Part shown: positions 1 to 10,049 of the stretch, in pieces
Numbering within the stretch: the first letter of the stretch is position 1
Layout of the letters: each line of letters begins with the position of its first letter
Assembly: GCA_000632805.1 (NCBI GenBank)
Contig: CP007444.1
Span: 5,134,772-5,198,771 of the forward strand
Reading direction: 5' to 3'
Source: Dyella jiangningensis
Lineage (GTDB): Bacteria; Pseudomonadota; Gammaproteobacteria; Xanthomonadales; Rhodanobacteraceae
Length of the DNA stretch: 64,000 nucleotides
Notes under the pieces: model-generated
What the model was told of the DNA's origin: nothing
Databases searched by the model: none
Seen by the model: only the letters and a program-made list of their open reading frames with translations
Translations under genes and position numbers: made by a program

Positions 1-1
1 G

Positions 2-103
2 GTGCCGTGGAAGGGTCATCCAAATGACATGGCGTGGGTGCTGCGTGGTGACGCGTTGGCTAACTGCCGTCTGAAGGTTAACGACTGGGTGAGAACCGAT
101 TAA
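2..103 (+). CDS. C-terminal end of an unrecognised protein (partial)
   Basis: Only the last 33 codons lie in the window, ending at the TAA at 101-103. The visible tail contains WKGHPND and ends NDWVRTD; it has no membrane segment or motif that I recognise. The reading frame is inferred from the long open stretch and its clean stop before a 264-base gap. The gene enters from the left and its product cannot be named. The short piece could also be chance reading. Confidence 0.35.
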   Translation: MPWKGHPNDMAWVLRGDALANCRLKVNDWVRTD

Positions 104-209
104 CCCCACCGTAACTCCGCCAGCCCTATAAAGTCCCCACTGCAATTTGCTCGGCACTTCAACCGAAAGGTCCGGTGACAGCAGATTACGGTATCGGGGC
201 AGTAGCTTG

Positions 210-252
210 AGCCCAGGCGAGCGACGTCATGTCAGCAAGCCTGGGCTTTTTT
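210..252 (+). terminator. Rho-independent terminator
   Basis: A 9-bp perfect stem (AGCCCAGGC at 210-218 and GCCTGGGCT at 239-247) runs into six T. It lies about 110 bases after the first stop codon and before the response regulator. It ends either the upstream transcript or a separate short RNA from the 104-209 stretch. The rest of the gap (104-209 and 253-367) shows no gene. Confidence 0.7.
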
Positions 253-367
253 CTTGCCGGCCGACTGATTTATTCAGTTTCGCGCCGCCGGAAGCCCCTC
301 TCCCGCCACCCAAGTTGTTAAGCTTGGGCCCTCGGCCGGCCCCATGCCGGCTGCGTATGGAGGACGC

Positions 368-1054
368 ATGCGCGTACTGGTAATCGAAGACAACAGCGAT
401 ATCGCGACCAACATCGGCGATTATCTGGAAGACCGTGGACATGTGGTCGACTTCGCCGGCGATGGCGTAACCGGCCTGCACCTGGCCGTCGTGCATGATT
501 TCGACGTGATCGTGCTCGACCTGACCCTGCCGGGCATGGACGGCCTCGACGTCGCACGCAAGCTGCGCCATGAGGCGCACAAGCAGACGCCAATCCTGAT
601 GCTGACGGCGCGCGATGCGCTGGAGCAGAAGCTCACCGGGTTCGAATCCGGCGCCGACGACTACATGACCAAGCCCTTTGCGCTGCAGGAACTGGCCGCG
701 CGCCTGGAAGTGCTGGCGCGCCGCGGCAAGGGTCCGCAGAGCCGCGTGCTCAAGGTCGGCGATCTGACCTACAACCTCGACACGCTTACCGTCACCCGGG
801 AAGGCAAGTCGATCCAGCTCAACCCGATCGGCCTCAAGCTGCTGCAGGCGCTGATGGAAGCCAGTCCGTCCGTCGTCACGCGGCAGGACCTGGAACAGCG
901 CGTGTGGGGTGAAGAGCTCCCCGATAGCGACTCGCTGCGCGTGCACATCCATGGCTTGCGCGCCGCGATCGACAAGCCATTCGAAAAGCCGCTGATCCAC
1001 ACGCGGCACGGTATTGGATATCGAATGGTCGAACCGGATGCGGTCCAGGCGTAA
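368..1054 (+). CDS. OmpR/PhoB-family response regulator, ColR-like
   Basis: A 228-residue DNA-binding response regulator. The receiver domain (about 1-115) has the acidic pocket E7/D8, phospho-acceptor D51 in VLDLTLPGMDG, T80 and K102 in the DDYMTKPF motif. The C-terminal winged helix (about 130-225) ends in the HTRHGIGYRM segment of OmpR-type effectors. An in-frame ATG exists 24 bases upstream, but the ATG at 368 has GGAGG seven bases before it and starts directly with the MRVLVIEDN strand, so it is chosen. It overlaps the kinase gene by 17 bases, so the two are co-translated. Overall sequence feel is closest to ColR of pseudomonads and xanthomonads (membrane and metal stress), but the signal is unknown. 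Confidence 0.9.
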   Translation: MRVLVIEDNSDIATNIGDYLEDRGHVVDFAGDGVTGLHLAVVHDFDVIVLDLTLPGMDGLDVARKLRHEAHKQTPILMLTARDALEQKLTGFESGADDYMTKPFALQELAARLEVLARRGKGPQSRVLKVGDLTYNLDTLTVTREGKSIQLNPIGLKLLQALMEASPSVVTRQDLEQRVWGEELPDSDSLRVHIHGLRAAIDKPFEKPLIHTRHGIGYRMVEPDAVQA

Positions 1055-2321
1055 GCTCAGGTTTCGCCTGGTCGTATCGTTCGCGCTGTTCGGCTTTGGC
1101 CTCAGCGCGTTGTTTGCGTTCGCGGCGCTGAATATTCGCAGCCGCGTCGAGGATCAGCTGGTCAACTCCAGCCTGCTGGATGATGCTCGCTGGGCCAATC
1201 AGCAGGCGCAGCAACATCCCGGCGCGCCGCAGGGCTCACGCCTGCTGACCGGCAGCATGTACAGCGACCGTACCATCTACCGCGCTCCACTCGAGTGGCA
1301 GAATCTGGATACGGGGGTGCATGACATCTATGAAAATGAGCCTGATGGTCAGCGCCACCATTACAAACTAGCCGTCTATCGCGAGAACGGCATCATCAGT
1401 TTTCTGCGCTATGACGTGTCGCGCGAAGAACTGGGGAAGCAGCAGTTGTTGTTCAGCGTGATCGGTGCGGTTTTCCTGTTTGGCCTGCTGTCGCTGGTGC
1501 TCGGCCTCTGGCTTTCGCGCAAGGTGCTCAAACCTGTCAGCGAGCTCGCACGCCGCCTGCGCGACTTCCGCAAGACTGGCAAAGCTGAGCCCCTCGCGCC
1601 GCATTTTGCCGACGATGAAGTCGGTGAGCTTGCATTGGCGCTCGACGAGTACTCGCATCGCCTCACCGCCATGGTCGAGCGCGATCGCGAATTCAACTCG
1701 GACGTGAGCCACGAACTGCGCACGCCGCTGGCCGTAATCGCCAGCACTACCGAGTTGCTGCAGGGGTCACCTGACCTCACTGACAAGTTGCGCGAACGGC
1801 TCAAGCGCATCGAGCGTTCGTCGCGCCAGGCCACCGAGCTGATCGAAGCATTGTTGCTGCTGTCGCGCGCGGAGCGCCGTGGGCCTACGCGTGGAGAGAC
1901 CACCGAGGTGGCCAAGGTGGCTTCCGATGTGATCGAGAGCCAGCGGCCACAAATGCGCGACAAGCCCATCAGCATCGAGCTCGTCGTAAAGCAGTCGCTG
2001 AGCGTCAACGCACCCGCTTCCGTGTTGTCGGTGGCGCTGACCAACCTGATCGGCAACGCCATCAAGTACACGCTCGAAGGCACGGTGACGGTGGAAGTAT
2101 CGGGCGATCGCATCGAAGTCATCGATACGGGGCCGGGCATCAAACCCGAGGACGCCGAACGCCTGTTCCAGCGTGGCGTGCGCGGCGAGGGTGCGGGAGG
2201 CAGCGGTGCCGGACTGGGCCTGGCCATCGTGCGCCGCTTGTGCGATCTCTACGGCTGGGAAGTATCGATGCGTCCGCGCACGGATACCAATGGCGCGATC
2301 GCGAGCATCGTCTTCGCCTGA
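1038..2321 (+). CDS. Membrane sensor histidine kinase, partner of the upstream regulator
   Basis: A 427-residue two-component sensor. Order: TM1 (about 10-30), a short periplasmic sensor of about 100 residues, TM2 (about 137-160), a HAMP-like linker, and a HisKA dimerisation domain with phospho-acceptor H225 in SDVSHELRTP. The HATPase domain shows the N box (NLIGNAIKY), G1 box (DTGPGIKPED) and G2 box (GAGLGLAIVRRL). The start ATG at 1038 lies inside the regulator gene. A TTG at 1014 in the same frame would add eight residues and is less likely. The small periplasmic domain and the pairing fit ColS-like sensors, but the ligand cannot be told from sequence. Confidence 0.9.
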   Translation: MRSRRKLRFRLVVSFALFGFGLSALFAFAALNIRSRVEDQLVNSSLLDDARWANQQAQQHPGAPQGSRLLTGSMYSDRTIYRAPLEWQNLDTGVHDIYENEPDGQRHHYKLAVYRENGIISFLRYDVSREELGKQQLLFSVIGAVFLFGLLSLVLGLWLSRKVLKPVSELARRLRDFRKTGKAEPLAPHFADDEVGELALALDEYSHRLTAMVERDREFNSDVSHELRTPLAVIASTTELLQGSPDLTDKLRERLKRIERSSRQATELIEALLLLSRAERRGPTRGETTEVAKVASDVIESQRPQMRDKPISIELVVKQSLSVNAPASVLSVALTNLIGNAIKYTLEGTVTVEVSGDRIEVIDTGPGIKPEDAERLFQRGVRGEGAGGSGAGLGLAIVRRLCDLYGWEVSMRPRTDTNGAIASIVFA

Positions 2322-2411
2322 TTCGTTATTGAGCATTCCCGCAAGGCGTACCTCGTGCGCGATCGGCGTTCGTGCAGCCCGGTCGCGCAGAGGTATTCAT
2401 GCATTTTTGGT

Positions 2412-3329
2412 TTACAGCGGCTCCAGCCAACCCCACTGGTCATTGGTCTTGCCGTTGAACAGGCCGAAGAACAGTTCCTGCAGGCGACGGGTGACGCGAC
2501 CGGCCTTGCCGCTGCCGACCTTCTTGCCGTCCACCGAACGGATCGGGGTGATTTCGGCTGCCGTACCGCACATCAGCAGTTCGTCGCACAGGTACAGGTA
2601 TTCGCGCGGAATATCGCGCTCGACCACTTCGATGCCGTCTTCGCGGGCCAGCGTCTTGAGCGTATCGCGCGTGATGCCGGTGAGGATCGATGCGCTCGCC
2701 GGCGTGGTGTGCAGCACGCCATCGAACACGAGGAAGAGGTTCTCACCCGCGCCTTCGCTCAGCAGGCCGGTGGACGCCATGGCAATGCCTTCACCAAAGC
2801 CAAGACGACGCGCCTCGCGCGCAATCAGCTGGCCGGAGAGGTAGTTGCCCCCCGCCTTTGCGCCGGCCGGGATGGTGTTCGGCGCAAACCGCTGCCAACT
2901 CGATACGCATGCTTCGATGCCGTTTTCCAGCGCCTCGGGGCCGAGGTACGGGCCCATCGGCCACGCGGCGACCGCCACGTCGATCGGCGTTTCAGCCGAA
3001 AGGCCGAAGCCGCCCAGGCCGCGATAGGCCACCGGGCGCAGATAAGCCGCGCTAAGGCCGTTCTTGCGGACGACTTCGCGGCAAGCTGCAGCGAGTTCGT
3101 CCTGCGTGTAAGGCAGCACCATGTCGTAGATCTTGGCCGACTGGTACAGGCGTTTGAGGTGATCGGTCAGGCGGAAGATCGCCGCGCCGTCAGGCGTCGC
3201 ATAGCTACGGATGCCTTCGAACACGGACGAGCCGTAATGCAACGCATGGGCCATGACATGCGTGGTCGCCTCCTGCCAAGGCTTGATCACGCCGTTCTGC
3301 CAGATCCAGTCGGGGTACTGCTGCGCCAT
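2412..3329 (-). CDS. ilvE: Branched-chain amino acid aminotransferase
   Basis: A 305-residue class IV PLP aminotransferase that interconverts Leu/Ile/Val with their 2-oxo acids using glutamate. The pyridoxal lysine is K158 in IPAGAKAGGNYLSGQ, and EGAGENLF and the early HYGSSVFEGIR match the IlvE family. Length equals E. coli IlvE (about 309). In-frame codons extend 63 bases upstream, but MAQQYPDWIW is the natural family start. It is convergent with the sensor kinase; the 90 bases between the two stops show no strong terminator. It stands alone, not within an ilv/leu operon. Confidence 0.93.
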   Translation of the reverse strand: MAQQYPDWIWQNGVIKPWQEATTHVMAHALHYGSSVFEGIRSYATPDGAAIFRLTDHLKRLYQSAKIYDMVLPYTQDELAAACREVVRKNGLSAAYLRPVAYRGLGGFGLSAETPIDVAVAAWPMGPYLGPEALENGIEACVSSWQRFAPNTIPAGAKAGGNYLSGQLIAREARRLGFGEGIAMASTGLLSEGAGENLFLVFDGVLHTTPASASILTGITRDTLKTLAREDGIEVVERDIPREYLYLCDELLMCGTAAEITPIRSVDGKKVGSGKAGRVTRRLQELFFGLFNGKTNDQWGWLEPL

Positions 3330-3398
3330 GTCGATGCTCCGGGGACAAAATCGCATCATGATAACCCGGGCGCCGAGCAAGGGCGTCGTCACGGACCT

Positions 3399-3980
3399 TC
3401 AGCCGCGCCCCCGCAACCAGAGGCAGCCCGAACGTCGAACGACGTCGAAGCGCGTTTCGTGGGCTTGGCCGCTGCCGTCGTTCGCGACCGTCCTGACTAC
3501 CAGCTGGCGCTCGTCCCCGGCTGCTGGCGTCGGTGGCGCACTGTCGGGGCCAGCCGGGCTCTCCTCGCTGTCCGCGTCATCACCTTGGGCCCGACCTACG
3601 CTCAATAGCGGCCGCTGCATCAAACCGCCCAGCGAACGTATGTCCGCCACGACACCCTCGCGCCCGTAACCACCCCACAACATCAAGCCTGCCAATCGGT
3701 TCGGATCGCGGGTGGCGAATGCGTCCAGCACGCTCTGCCGCAATTCCGAAACGGTGCCGGCACAGAGCACGGGTGGTGGTGTGGTGGCTGCAGCCGCCGC
3801 CTCCATGGGAGCGGTCTCGGTGTGAGGCGGCGGCGCGACGGGCGTGGCCTGCAATGCGGCACACGGCTGGTCCGTGAACAGCGGGGTTCCCTCGGGGCCG
3901 ACACAGCGGTGGATGCCGTCTTGTGCCCTGGCGCCAAGGGAAAGGCAGAACAGTAACAGCAGGAGCAGAGAACGAAGCAT
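3399..3980 (-). CDS. Secreted DUF4124-domain protein
   Basis: A 193-residue exported protein of unknown function. A typical Sec signal peptide (about 1-19, LLLLLLFCLSLGARAQ) is followed by a DUF4124-like segment (about 20-45, IHRCVGPEGTPLFTDQPC) with two cysteines that may form a disulfide. DUF4124 is a small periplasmic or envelope domain common in Xanthomonadales. The remainder is Pro/Ala-rich and then forms a predicted alpha/beta region without recognised motifs. It lies 28 bases after the metF stop on the same strand, so it could be co-transcribed with metF, though no functional link is evident. Confidence 0.7.
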   Translation of the reverse strand: MLRSLLLLLLFCLSLGARAQDGIHRCVGPEGTPLFTDQPCAALQATPVAPPPHTETAPMEAAAAATTPPPVLCAGTVSELRQSVLDAFATRDPNRLAGLMLWGGYGREGVVADIRSLGGLMQRPLLSVGRAQGDDADSEESPAGPDSAPPTPAAGDERQLVVRTVANDGSGQAHETRFDVVRRSGCLWLRGRG

Positions 3981-4008
3981 CCGGCGAGCTTACGCCCGGC
4001 GGCATCAT

Positions 4009-4836
4009 TCAACTGTGCAGTCGGTTCAGTACCGCTTGCGTGGCTCGTGCGCGATTCAGCGTGTAGAAGTGCAGCCCCGGTGCACCTCCCTCCAGCAGGC
4101 GCCGGCACATCTCCGCGACCACGTCCGCGCCCAGTTCACGAATCGATGCCGCGTCGTCGCCATGAGCCTGCATGCGCTTGACGATCCATCGGGGGATTTC
4201 CGCGCCGCACTGGTCGGAAAAGCGCTTGAGCTGCGAAAAATTGGAGATCGGCATGATGCCGGGGACGATTGGCACCTCGACACCAAGGCGACGAGCGTCA
4301 TCGACGAAGCGGAAATAGGCATCCGCATTGAAGAAATACTGGGTGATCGCCCCATCTGCGCCGGCGTCCACCTTGGTCTTGAAATGCCGAAGATCGGCCA
4401 ACGCATCGTCTGCCTGGGGGTGGGTCTCCGGATAGGCCGCCACCTCGATATGGAAATGGTCGCCCGTGTAGTCGCGGATGAAGCGCACCAGTTCCGAGGC
4501 GTAGCGGAAGTCGCCCGGGCTGGCCATGCCCGAGGGCAAGTCGCCACGCAGCGCCACGATGCGGCGATAACCGGCCGACCGATAGGCGTCCAGCAATTCG
4601 GCCAGCTCGGCCCGGGTGCCGCCCACGCAGGACAGATGCGGCGCCACGTTCAGCCCATGGGTTCCATGCAGCCGAGCTACGGTTTCGCCGGTGTAGCTCA
4701 GTGTCGACCCGCCGGCGCCAAACGTTACCGATACGTATTCGGGCGAAAGCGACTTGAGCAGGGCGGCGGCCTGATCCAGCTGGGCACGCTGCTCGTCGGT
4801 CTTGGGCGGAAAGAACTCAAAGCTGATGGAGGGCAT
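4009..4836 (-). CDS. metF: 5,10-methylenetetrahydrofolate reductase
   Basis: A 275-residue FAD-dependent TIM-barrel enzyme that makes 5-methyl-THF for homocysteine methylation. The N-terminal SFEFFPPKT with E7 (the catalytic glutamate of E. coli MetF), SVTFGAGGS, ALRGDLP and ITQYFFNADAYFRFV are all family signatures. The start ATG at 4836 gives the conserved N-terminus; further upstream in-frame codons run through the regulatory region. The upstream region carries a 28-bp element also found before metK (4869-4896), suggesting shared control with the methionine cycle. metF is divergent from the ccoN operon. Confidence 0.95.
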   Translation of the reverse strand: MPSISFEFFPPKTDEQRAQLDQAAALLKSLSPEYVSVTFGAGGSTLSYTGETVARLHGTHGLNVAPHLSCVGGTRAELAELLDAYRSAGYRRIVALRGDLPSGMASPGDFRYASELVRFIRDYTGDHFHIEVAAYPETHPQADDALADLRHFKTKVDAGADGAITQYFFNADAYFRFVDDARRLGVEVPIVPGIMPISNFSQLKRFSDQCGAEIPRWIVKRMQAHGDDAASIRELGADVVAEMCRRLLEGGAPGLHFYTLNRARATQAVLNRLHS

Positions 4837-4868
4837 CGCGACGGTCCTGGCAAGGTCGGCGCCTAGTA

Positions 4869-4896
4869 TATATCTCCTTTTCGCGATGAAGAGATA
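4869..4896 (-). promoter_or_regulatory. Candidate methionine-cycle operator (shared with metK)
   Basis: On the + strand the site reads TATATC, ten bases, then GATGAAGAGATA. The same layout with one base change (GATAAAGAGATA) occurs 8 bases before the metK start. Arms TATCTC and GAGATA make an imperfect dyad. The site is 33 bases from the metF start. It may bind a methionine/SAM/SAH-responsive repressor such as SahR; the protein is not encoded here, so this is inference. Confidence 0.5.
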
Positions 4897-4951
4897 TGTA
4901 GCCCTCAAATTTGACCTGCGACAAACCGCGACAGCCTTTCCCTGGTTTCGG

Positions 4952-4965
4952 TTGATCTAGATCAA
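4952..4965 (+). promoter_or_regulatory. FNR/Anr box of the cco operon
   Basis: TTGATCTAGATCAA is a perfect match to TTGAT-N4-ATCAA and a perfect palindrome. A -10-like CAGACT occupies 4988-4993, so the box centre falls near -41.5 of a transcript starting around 5000, the class II FNR arrangement. No comparable -10 lies on the metF side, so control is towards ccoN. Confidence 0.9.
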
Positions 4966-5027
4966 CCGGGCTGTGAGGACCGGCCCACAGACTTCCCGCC
5001 GTTCAGTTAAGCCTAGGAGTGGGCCTC

Positions 5028-6473
5028 ATGGTGGGCGTCGAGGGGAGTTACAACGATAAGGTCGTACGGCAATTCGCCGTCATGACCGTAGTGTGGGGCG
5101 TGGTCGGAATGCTGGTCGGCGTGATCATCGCCGCGCAGCTGTACTGGCCAGGCCTCGATTTCGATCTGCCGTGGCTGAGCTACGGACGTCTGCGCCCACT
5201 GCATACCAACGCGGTGATCTTCGCCTTCGGCGGCTCTGCGTTGTTCGCCACCAGCCTCTACACGGTGCAGCGCACCTGCCATGTCCGGCTGATATCGGAC
5301 AAGCTGGCGTCGTTCGTGTTCTGGGGCTGGCAGCTCGTGATCGTGGCTGCCGCCGTCACCTTGCCGATGGGCCTCACCCAGGGCAAGGAATACGCCGAGC
5401 TGGAATGGCCGATCGACCTGCTCATCACCGTGGTGTGGGTGGCCTATGGCGTGCTTTTCTTCGGCACCATCGCCCTGCGCAAGGTTAAGCACATCTACGT
5501 CGCCAACTGGTTCTACGGCGCGTACATCATCACCATCGCGCTGCTGCACATCGTCAACAACATCGCCATTCCGGCCGGCTGGTTCAAGTCGTACTCGGTG
5601 TACTCCGGCGCGGTCGATGCGATGGTGCAGTGGTGGTATGGCCACAACGCGGTCGGTTTCTTCCTGACCACCGCCTTCCTCGGCATGATGTATTACTTCG
5701 TGCCCAAGCAGGCCGGCCGCCCCATCTACTCCTACCGACTGTCGATCGTGCACTTCTGGGCGCTGATTGCGGTGTACATGTGGGCCGGTCCGCACCATCT
5801 GCAGTACACGGCACTGCCGGACTGGGCGCAGTCGCTGGGCATGGTGTTCTCGCTGGTGCTGCTGGCGCCATCATGGGGCGGTGCGATCAACGGCATCCTC
5901 ACGCTCTCGGGCGTGTGGCACAAGCTGCGCACCGACCCGATCCTGAAGTTCCTCATCGTTTCGCTCTCGTTCTACATGATGAGCACGTTCGAGGGACCGA
6001 TGATGTCGATCAAGACGGTCAATTCGCTCAGTCACTACACCGACTGGACCATCGGCCACGTGCACTCGGGCGCCATCGGCTGGGTCGCGATGATCTCGAT
6101 CGGCTCCATCTACGCGATGCTGCCGCGTCTGCTCAACCTGCCGAAGATGTACTCGACCAAGTTGATCGACCTGCACTTCTGGCTGCACACGATCGGTCTG
6201 GTCGTCTACATCGCCTCGATGTGGATCGCCGGCGTCACGCAGGGACTCATGTGGCGCGCCACCGATCCCGAGAACGGCACGCTGGTGTACTCGTTCGTCG
6301 AAGCACTCAACGCCACCAAGCCGTACTTCCTGTTCCGCCTCGGCGGCGGACTGATCGTGCTGAGCGGCATGCTGGTGATGGGTTGGAACGTGCTGCGGAC
6401 CTTCCAGCTGTCCGCTGCGAGCACGGCGCCGCAGCCGGTGCTGCCACCCGACGCTGCCGATGCGCGTGCCTGA
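5028..6473 (+). CDS. ccoN: cbb3-type cytochrome c oxidase subunit I
   Basis: The catalytic haem-copper subunit of the high-affinity terminal oxidase, 481 residues with about 12 membrane helices. Diagnostic segments are RLRPLHTNAVIFAFGG, the VQWWYGHNAVGFFLTT copper-ligand region (including the Tyr-His neighbourhood of C-family oxidases), WAGPHHLQYTALPDW and TIGHVHSGAIGWVAM, which hold the haem and CuB histidines. The ATG at 5028 has AGGAG at 5013-5017; a GTG nine bases earlier is too close to that site. First gene of an operon running to 13830, preceded by a perfect FNR box. Confidence 0.97.
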   Translation: MVGVEGSYNDKVVRQFAVMTVVWGVVGMLVGVIIAAQLYWPGLDFDLPWLSYGRLRPLHTNAVIFAFGGSALFATSLYTVQRTCHVRLISDKLASFVFWGWQLVIVAAAVTLPMGLTQGKEYAELEWPIDLLITVVWVAYGVLFFGTIALRKVKHIYVANWFYGAYIITIALLHIVNNIAIPAGWFKSYSVYSGAVDAMVQWWYGHNAVGFFLTTAFLGMMYYFVPKQAGRPIYSYRLSIVHFWALIAVYMWAGPHHLQYTALPDWAQSLGMVFSLVLLAPSWGGAINGILTLSGVWHKLRTDPILKFLIVSLSFYMMSTFEGPMMSIKTVNSLSHYTDWTIGHVHSGAIGWVAMISIGSIYAMLPRLLNLPKMYSTKLIDLHFWLHTIGLVVYIASMWIAGVTQGLMWRATDPENGTLVYSFVEALNATKPYFLFRLGGGLIVLSGMLVMGWNVLRTFQLSAASTAPQPVLPPDAADARA

Positions 6474-6483
6474 GGGAACAGAC

Positions 6484-7125
6484 ATGAGCCATATGCACGC
6501 AAAGATCGAAAAGAACATTGGCCTGATGGCCATCCTGATCGCCGTGGCAGTGTCGTTCGGCGGTCTCGCTGAAATCGTCCCACTGATGTTCCAGGCCGAA
6601 ACCATCAAGCCGTTGCCGGGCATCAAGCCCTATCCGGCGCTCGAGCTGGCCGGGCGCGACGTCTACATCCGCGAGGGTTGCTACAACTGCCACTCACAGA
6701 TGGTACGCACGCTGCGCTTCGAGACGGAACGCTACGGCCATTACTCGCTAGCCGGCGAGTCCGTATACGACCACCCGTTCCAGTGGGGCAGCAAGCGCAC
6801 GGGTCCGGACCTGGCGCGCGTGGGCCTGCGCGGTTACTCCGATGACTGGCATCGCGCGCATCTGCATAACCCGCGCGATGTGGTGCCGGAATCCAACATG
6901 CCGGCCTATCCCTGGCTGGAGAAGGCCAAGCTGGACGGGGGCGAAGTGGCGCAGCACATGCGCGCGCTCAAGCGCATCGGTGATCCGTACAGCGATGCCG
7001 AGATTGCCGCAGCGCCGGCCGCCGTCGAAGGCAAGACCGAGCTGGACGCCGTGGTCGCCTACTTGCAAAGCCTAGGTACGCATGTATCGCAGGCGGACAT
7101 GCAAGTCGCAGAAGGAGCCGAGTGA
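6484..7125 (+). CDS. ccoO: cbb3 oxidase subunit II, monohaem cytochrome c
   Basis: A 213-residue membrane-anchored cytochrome that passes electrons to CcoN. One N-terminal helix (about 15-37) anchors it; the haem c site is C66-Y-N-C69-H70 in REGCYNCHSQMVRTL. The GPDLARVG and NMPAYPWL segments, the latter with the distal Met ligand, are standard for CcoO. Start ATG 6484 follows GAGGGA and lies 10 bases after the ccoN stop. Its stop overlaps the ccoQ start by one base. Confidence 0.96.
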   Translation: MSHMHAKIEKNIGLMAILIAVAVSFGGLAEIVPLMFQAETIKPLPGIKPYPALELAGRDVYIREGCYNCHSQMVRTLRFETERYGHYSLAGESVYDHPFQWGSKRTGPDLARVGLRGYSDDWHRAHLHNPRDVVPESNMPAYPWLEKAKLDGGEVAQHMRALKRIGDPYSDAEIAAAPAAVEGKTELDAVVAYLQSLGTHVSQADMQVAEGAE

Positions 7126-7265
7126 TGATCCCCGGCCTGATCACTGCCTTCCTGCTGGTGCTGTTTATCGTGGGCTGCATCCTGCTCTGGAGGCCGGGTG
7201 TGAAACCCGTGCTGGATGCCGCTGCCCGTATGCCTCTGGAAGACGATAAGGAGGAGAGGGCATGA
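7125..7265 (+). CDS. ccoQ: cbb3 oxidase small subunit CcoQ
   Basis: A 46-residue single-helix protein (helix about 4-22, then a charged tail ending DDKEERA). Size, topology and its place between ccoO and ccoP are those of CcoQ/FixQ, which stabilises the cbb3 complex. Sequence conservation is too low for a motif call, so the assignment rests on position. The start overlaps the ccoO stop (TGATG) and the end overlaps the ccoP ATG (ATGA), indicating tight translational coupling. Confidence 0.85.
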   Translation: MIPGLITAFLLVLFIVGCILLWRPGVKPVLDAAARMPLEDDKEERA

Positions 7266-8194
7266 CTTCCGCATGGACGTGGTACGTGGTGGCCATCACG
7301 GTGTTGAACCTGATGGGCTGCGTGTGGCTGCTCAGGAGCAACATCAAGCGCCGCCCCACCGATCCCAGGCCGGATGAAACCGGCCACGTATGGGATGGCG
7401 ATCTCACCGAGTACAACAAGCCGTTGCCGCGGTGGTGGATCAATCTGTTCTACATCACCCTGGTGTTCTCCGTTGGCTACCTCGTGTGGTACGGCCTGGG
7501 CACGCTTAAGGGCTGGGGACACTGGAGCTCGAAATCCGAGTGGGCGATTGAAACGGCGACAGAAAACGCCCGTCTGGACGACACGCTGAAGCTGTATGCA
7601 GGTAAGCCGATCGACGAACTGGCCAAGGACGGCGGTGCGGTGTCGATCGGGCGCGCGATCTTCATCAATCGCTGTGCCGCCTGCCATGGTTCGAGCGGTC
7701 ACGGCGCGACCGGTTATCCGGATCTCACCGACGACATCTGGCATTGGGGCGGAACGCCTGCGCGCGTACTGGATACCATCCAGAATGGTCGCCACGCAGT
7801 GATGCCCGCCTGGGCCGATACGCTTACCGCGCAGGGTGGCGCCACGGCAGTGGATGACACGATTGCCTACGTGCTGTCGCTGTCCCGCCCGGATCAGCCC
7901 AAGGATGCGGCGACGCGAGGTGAGAAGCTATTCGCGGGCATCTGTACCGCGTGCCATGGCCCGCAGGGCAAGGGCAATCAGGTCATGGGCGCGCCGGACC
8001 TCACCGACAACTATTGGCTGTACGGAAGCAGTTCGACGTCGTTGCACAAGACGCTTGCCGAAGGCAGGCAGGGCGTGATGCCGGCCTGGAAGGATCAGCT
8101 GGGCGATACCCGTACTCGCCTGGTAGGTGCCTATGTCTGGACGCTGTCGCCCCACAAGGAACCACCGCCCACTGGCGCCGTGGTCGCCGAGTGA
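7262..8194 (+). CDS. ccoP: cbb3 oxidase subunit III, dihaem cytochrome c
   Basis: A 310-residue dihaem subunit and electron entry point of cbb3 oxidase. It has the N-terminal FixP region with two membrane helices (about 5-22 and 58-80) and DGDLTEYNKPLPRWW between them, followed by two cytochrome c domains with CAACHG (C138) and CTACHG (C228) haem sites and later MPAW Met-ligand loops (one per domain). The two-helix N-terminus is the longer CcoP type. ATGA overlaps join it to ccoQ and the following small gene. Confidence 0.96.
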   Translation: MTSAWTWYVVAITVLNLMGCVWLLRSNIKRRPTDPRPDETGHVWDGDLTEYNKPLPRWWINLFYITLVFSVGYLVWYGLGTLKGWGHWSSKSEWAIETATENARLDDTLKLYAGKPIDELAKDGGAVSIGRAIFINRCAACHGSSGHGATGYPDLTDDIWHWGGTPARVLDTIQNGRHAVMPAWADTLTAQGGATAVDDTIAYVLSLSRPDQPKDAATRGEKLFAGICTACHGPQGKGNQVMGAPDLTDNYWLYGSSSTSLHKTLAEGRQGVMPAWKDQLGDTRTRLVGAYVWTLSPHKEPPPTGAVVAE

Positions 8195-8495
8195 TGACCG
8201 CGCGTACCGCCAAGCCTCCGGGAGAGGAGCCGACGCCAGCCTCGCAACGCGTCGGTGCCATTCTCTGGCCGAGCTTTTTTGTCGCCGGGGTCATCACGAC
8301 GGTGTTCTTCACCATCGTGGACCCCGAGCGGCTCAGGGAAATCACCTTCCCATCGCTGCAGCTCAGCCGTGAGCTGGGTTACACCCTGGGCTTCTTCCTT
8401 TTCTGGCTGGCGACCGCTTCGTCAAGTCTGTTCACCCGGATCCTGCTGCGACCCTCCTCGCAGGTGAAGCGCGGATTCCACTCCGGTAATGCCCC

Positions 8496-8499
<4 letters not shown>
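8194..8499 (+). CDS. Small membrane protein between ccoP and ccoG
   Basis: A 101-residue protein with a polar N-terminus, two hydrophobic helices (about 27-45 and 64-87) and a basic tail. It overlaps ccoP by one base and ccoG by four (ATGA), so it is translated with the oxidase operon. I do not recognise the family. The length and the two helices are compatible with an oxidase assembly or stability factor, but that is inferred only from position. Not to be confused with CcoQ, which is present upstream, or with FixH, which follows ccoG. Confidence 0.75.

Positions 8500-10045
<1,546 letters not shown>

Positions 10046-10049
<4 letters not shown>

Noticed and set aside
2355..3608. Long + strand frame across ilvE and the DUF4124 gene
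   Set aside because: Arg/His-rich shadow frame of ilvE, without homology or motif.
4866..4896. The metF upstream dyad as a transcription terminator
   Set aside because: It lies upstream of metF with no T run and is repeated before metK, so regulatory use is likelier.
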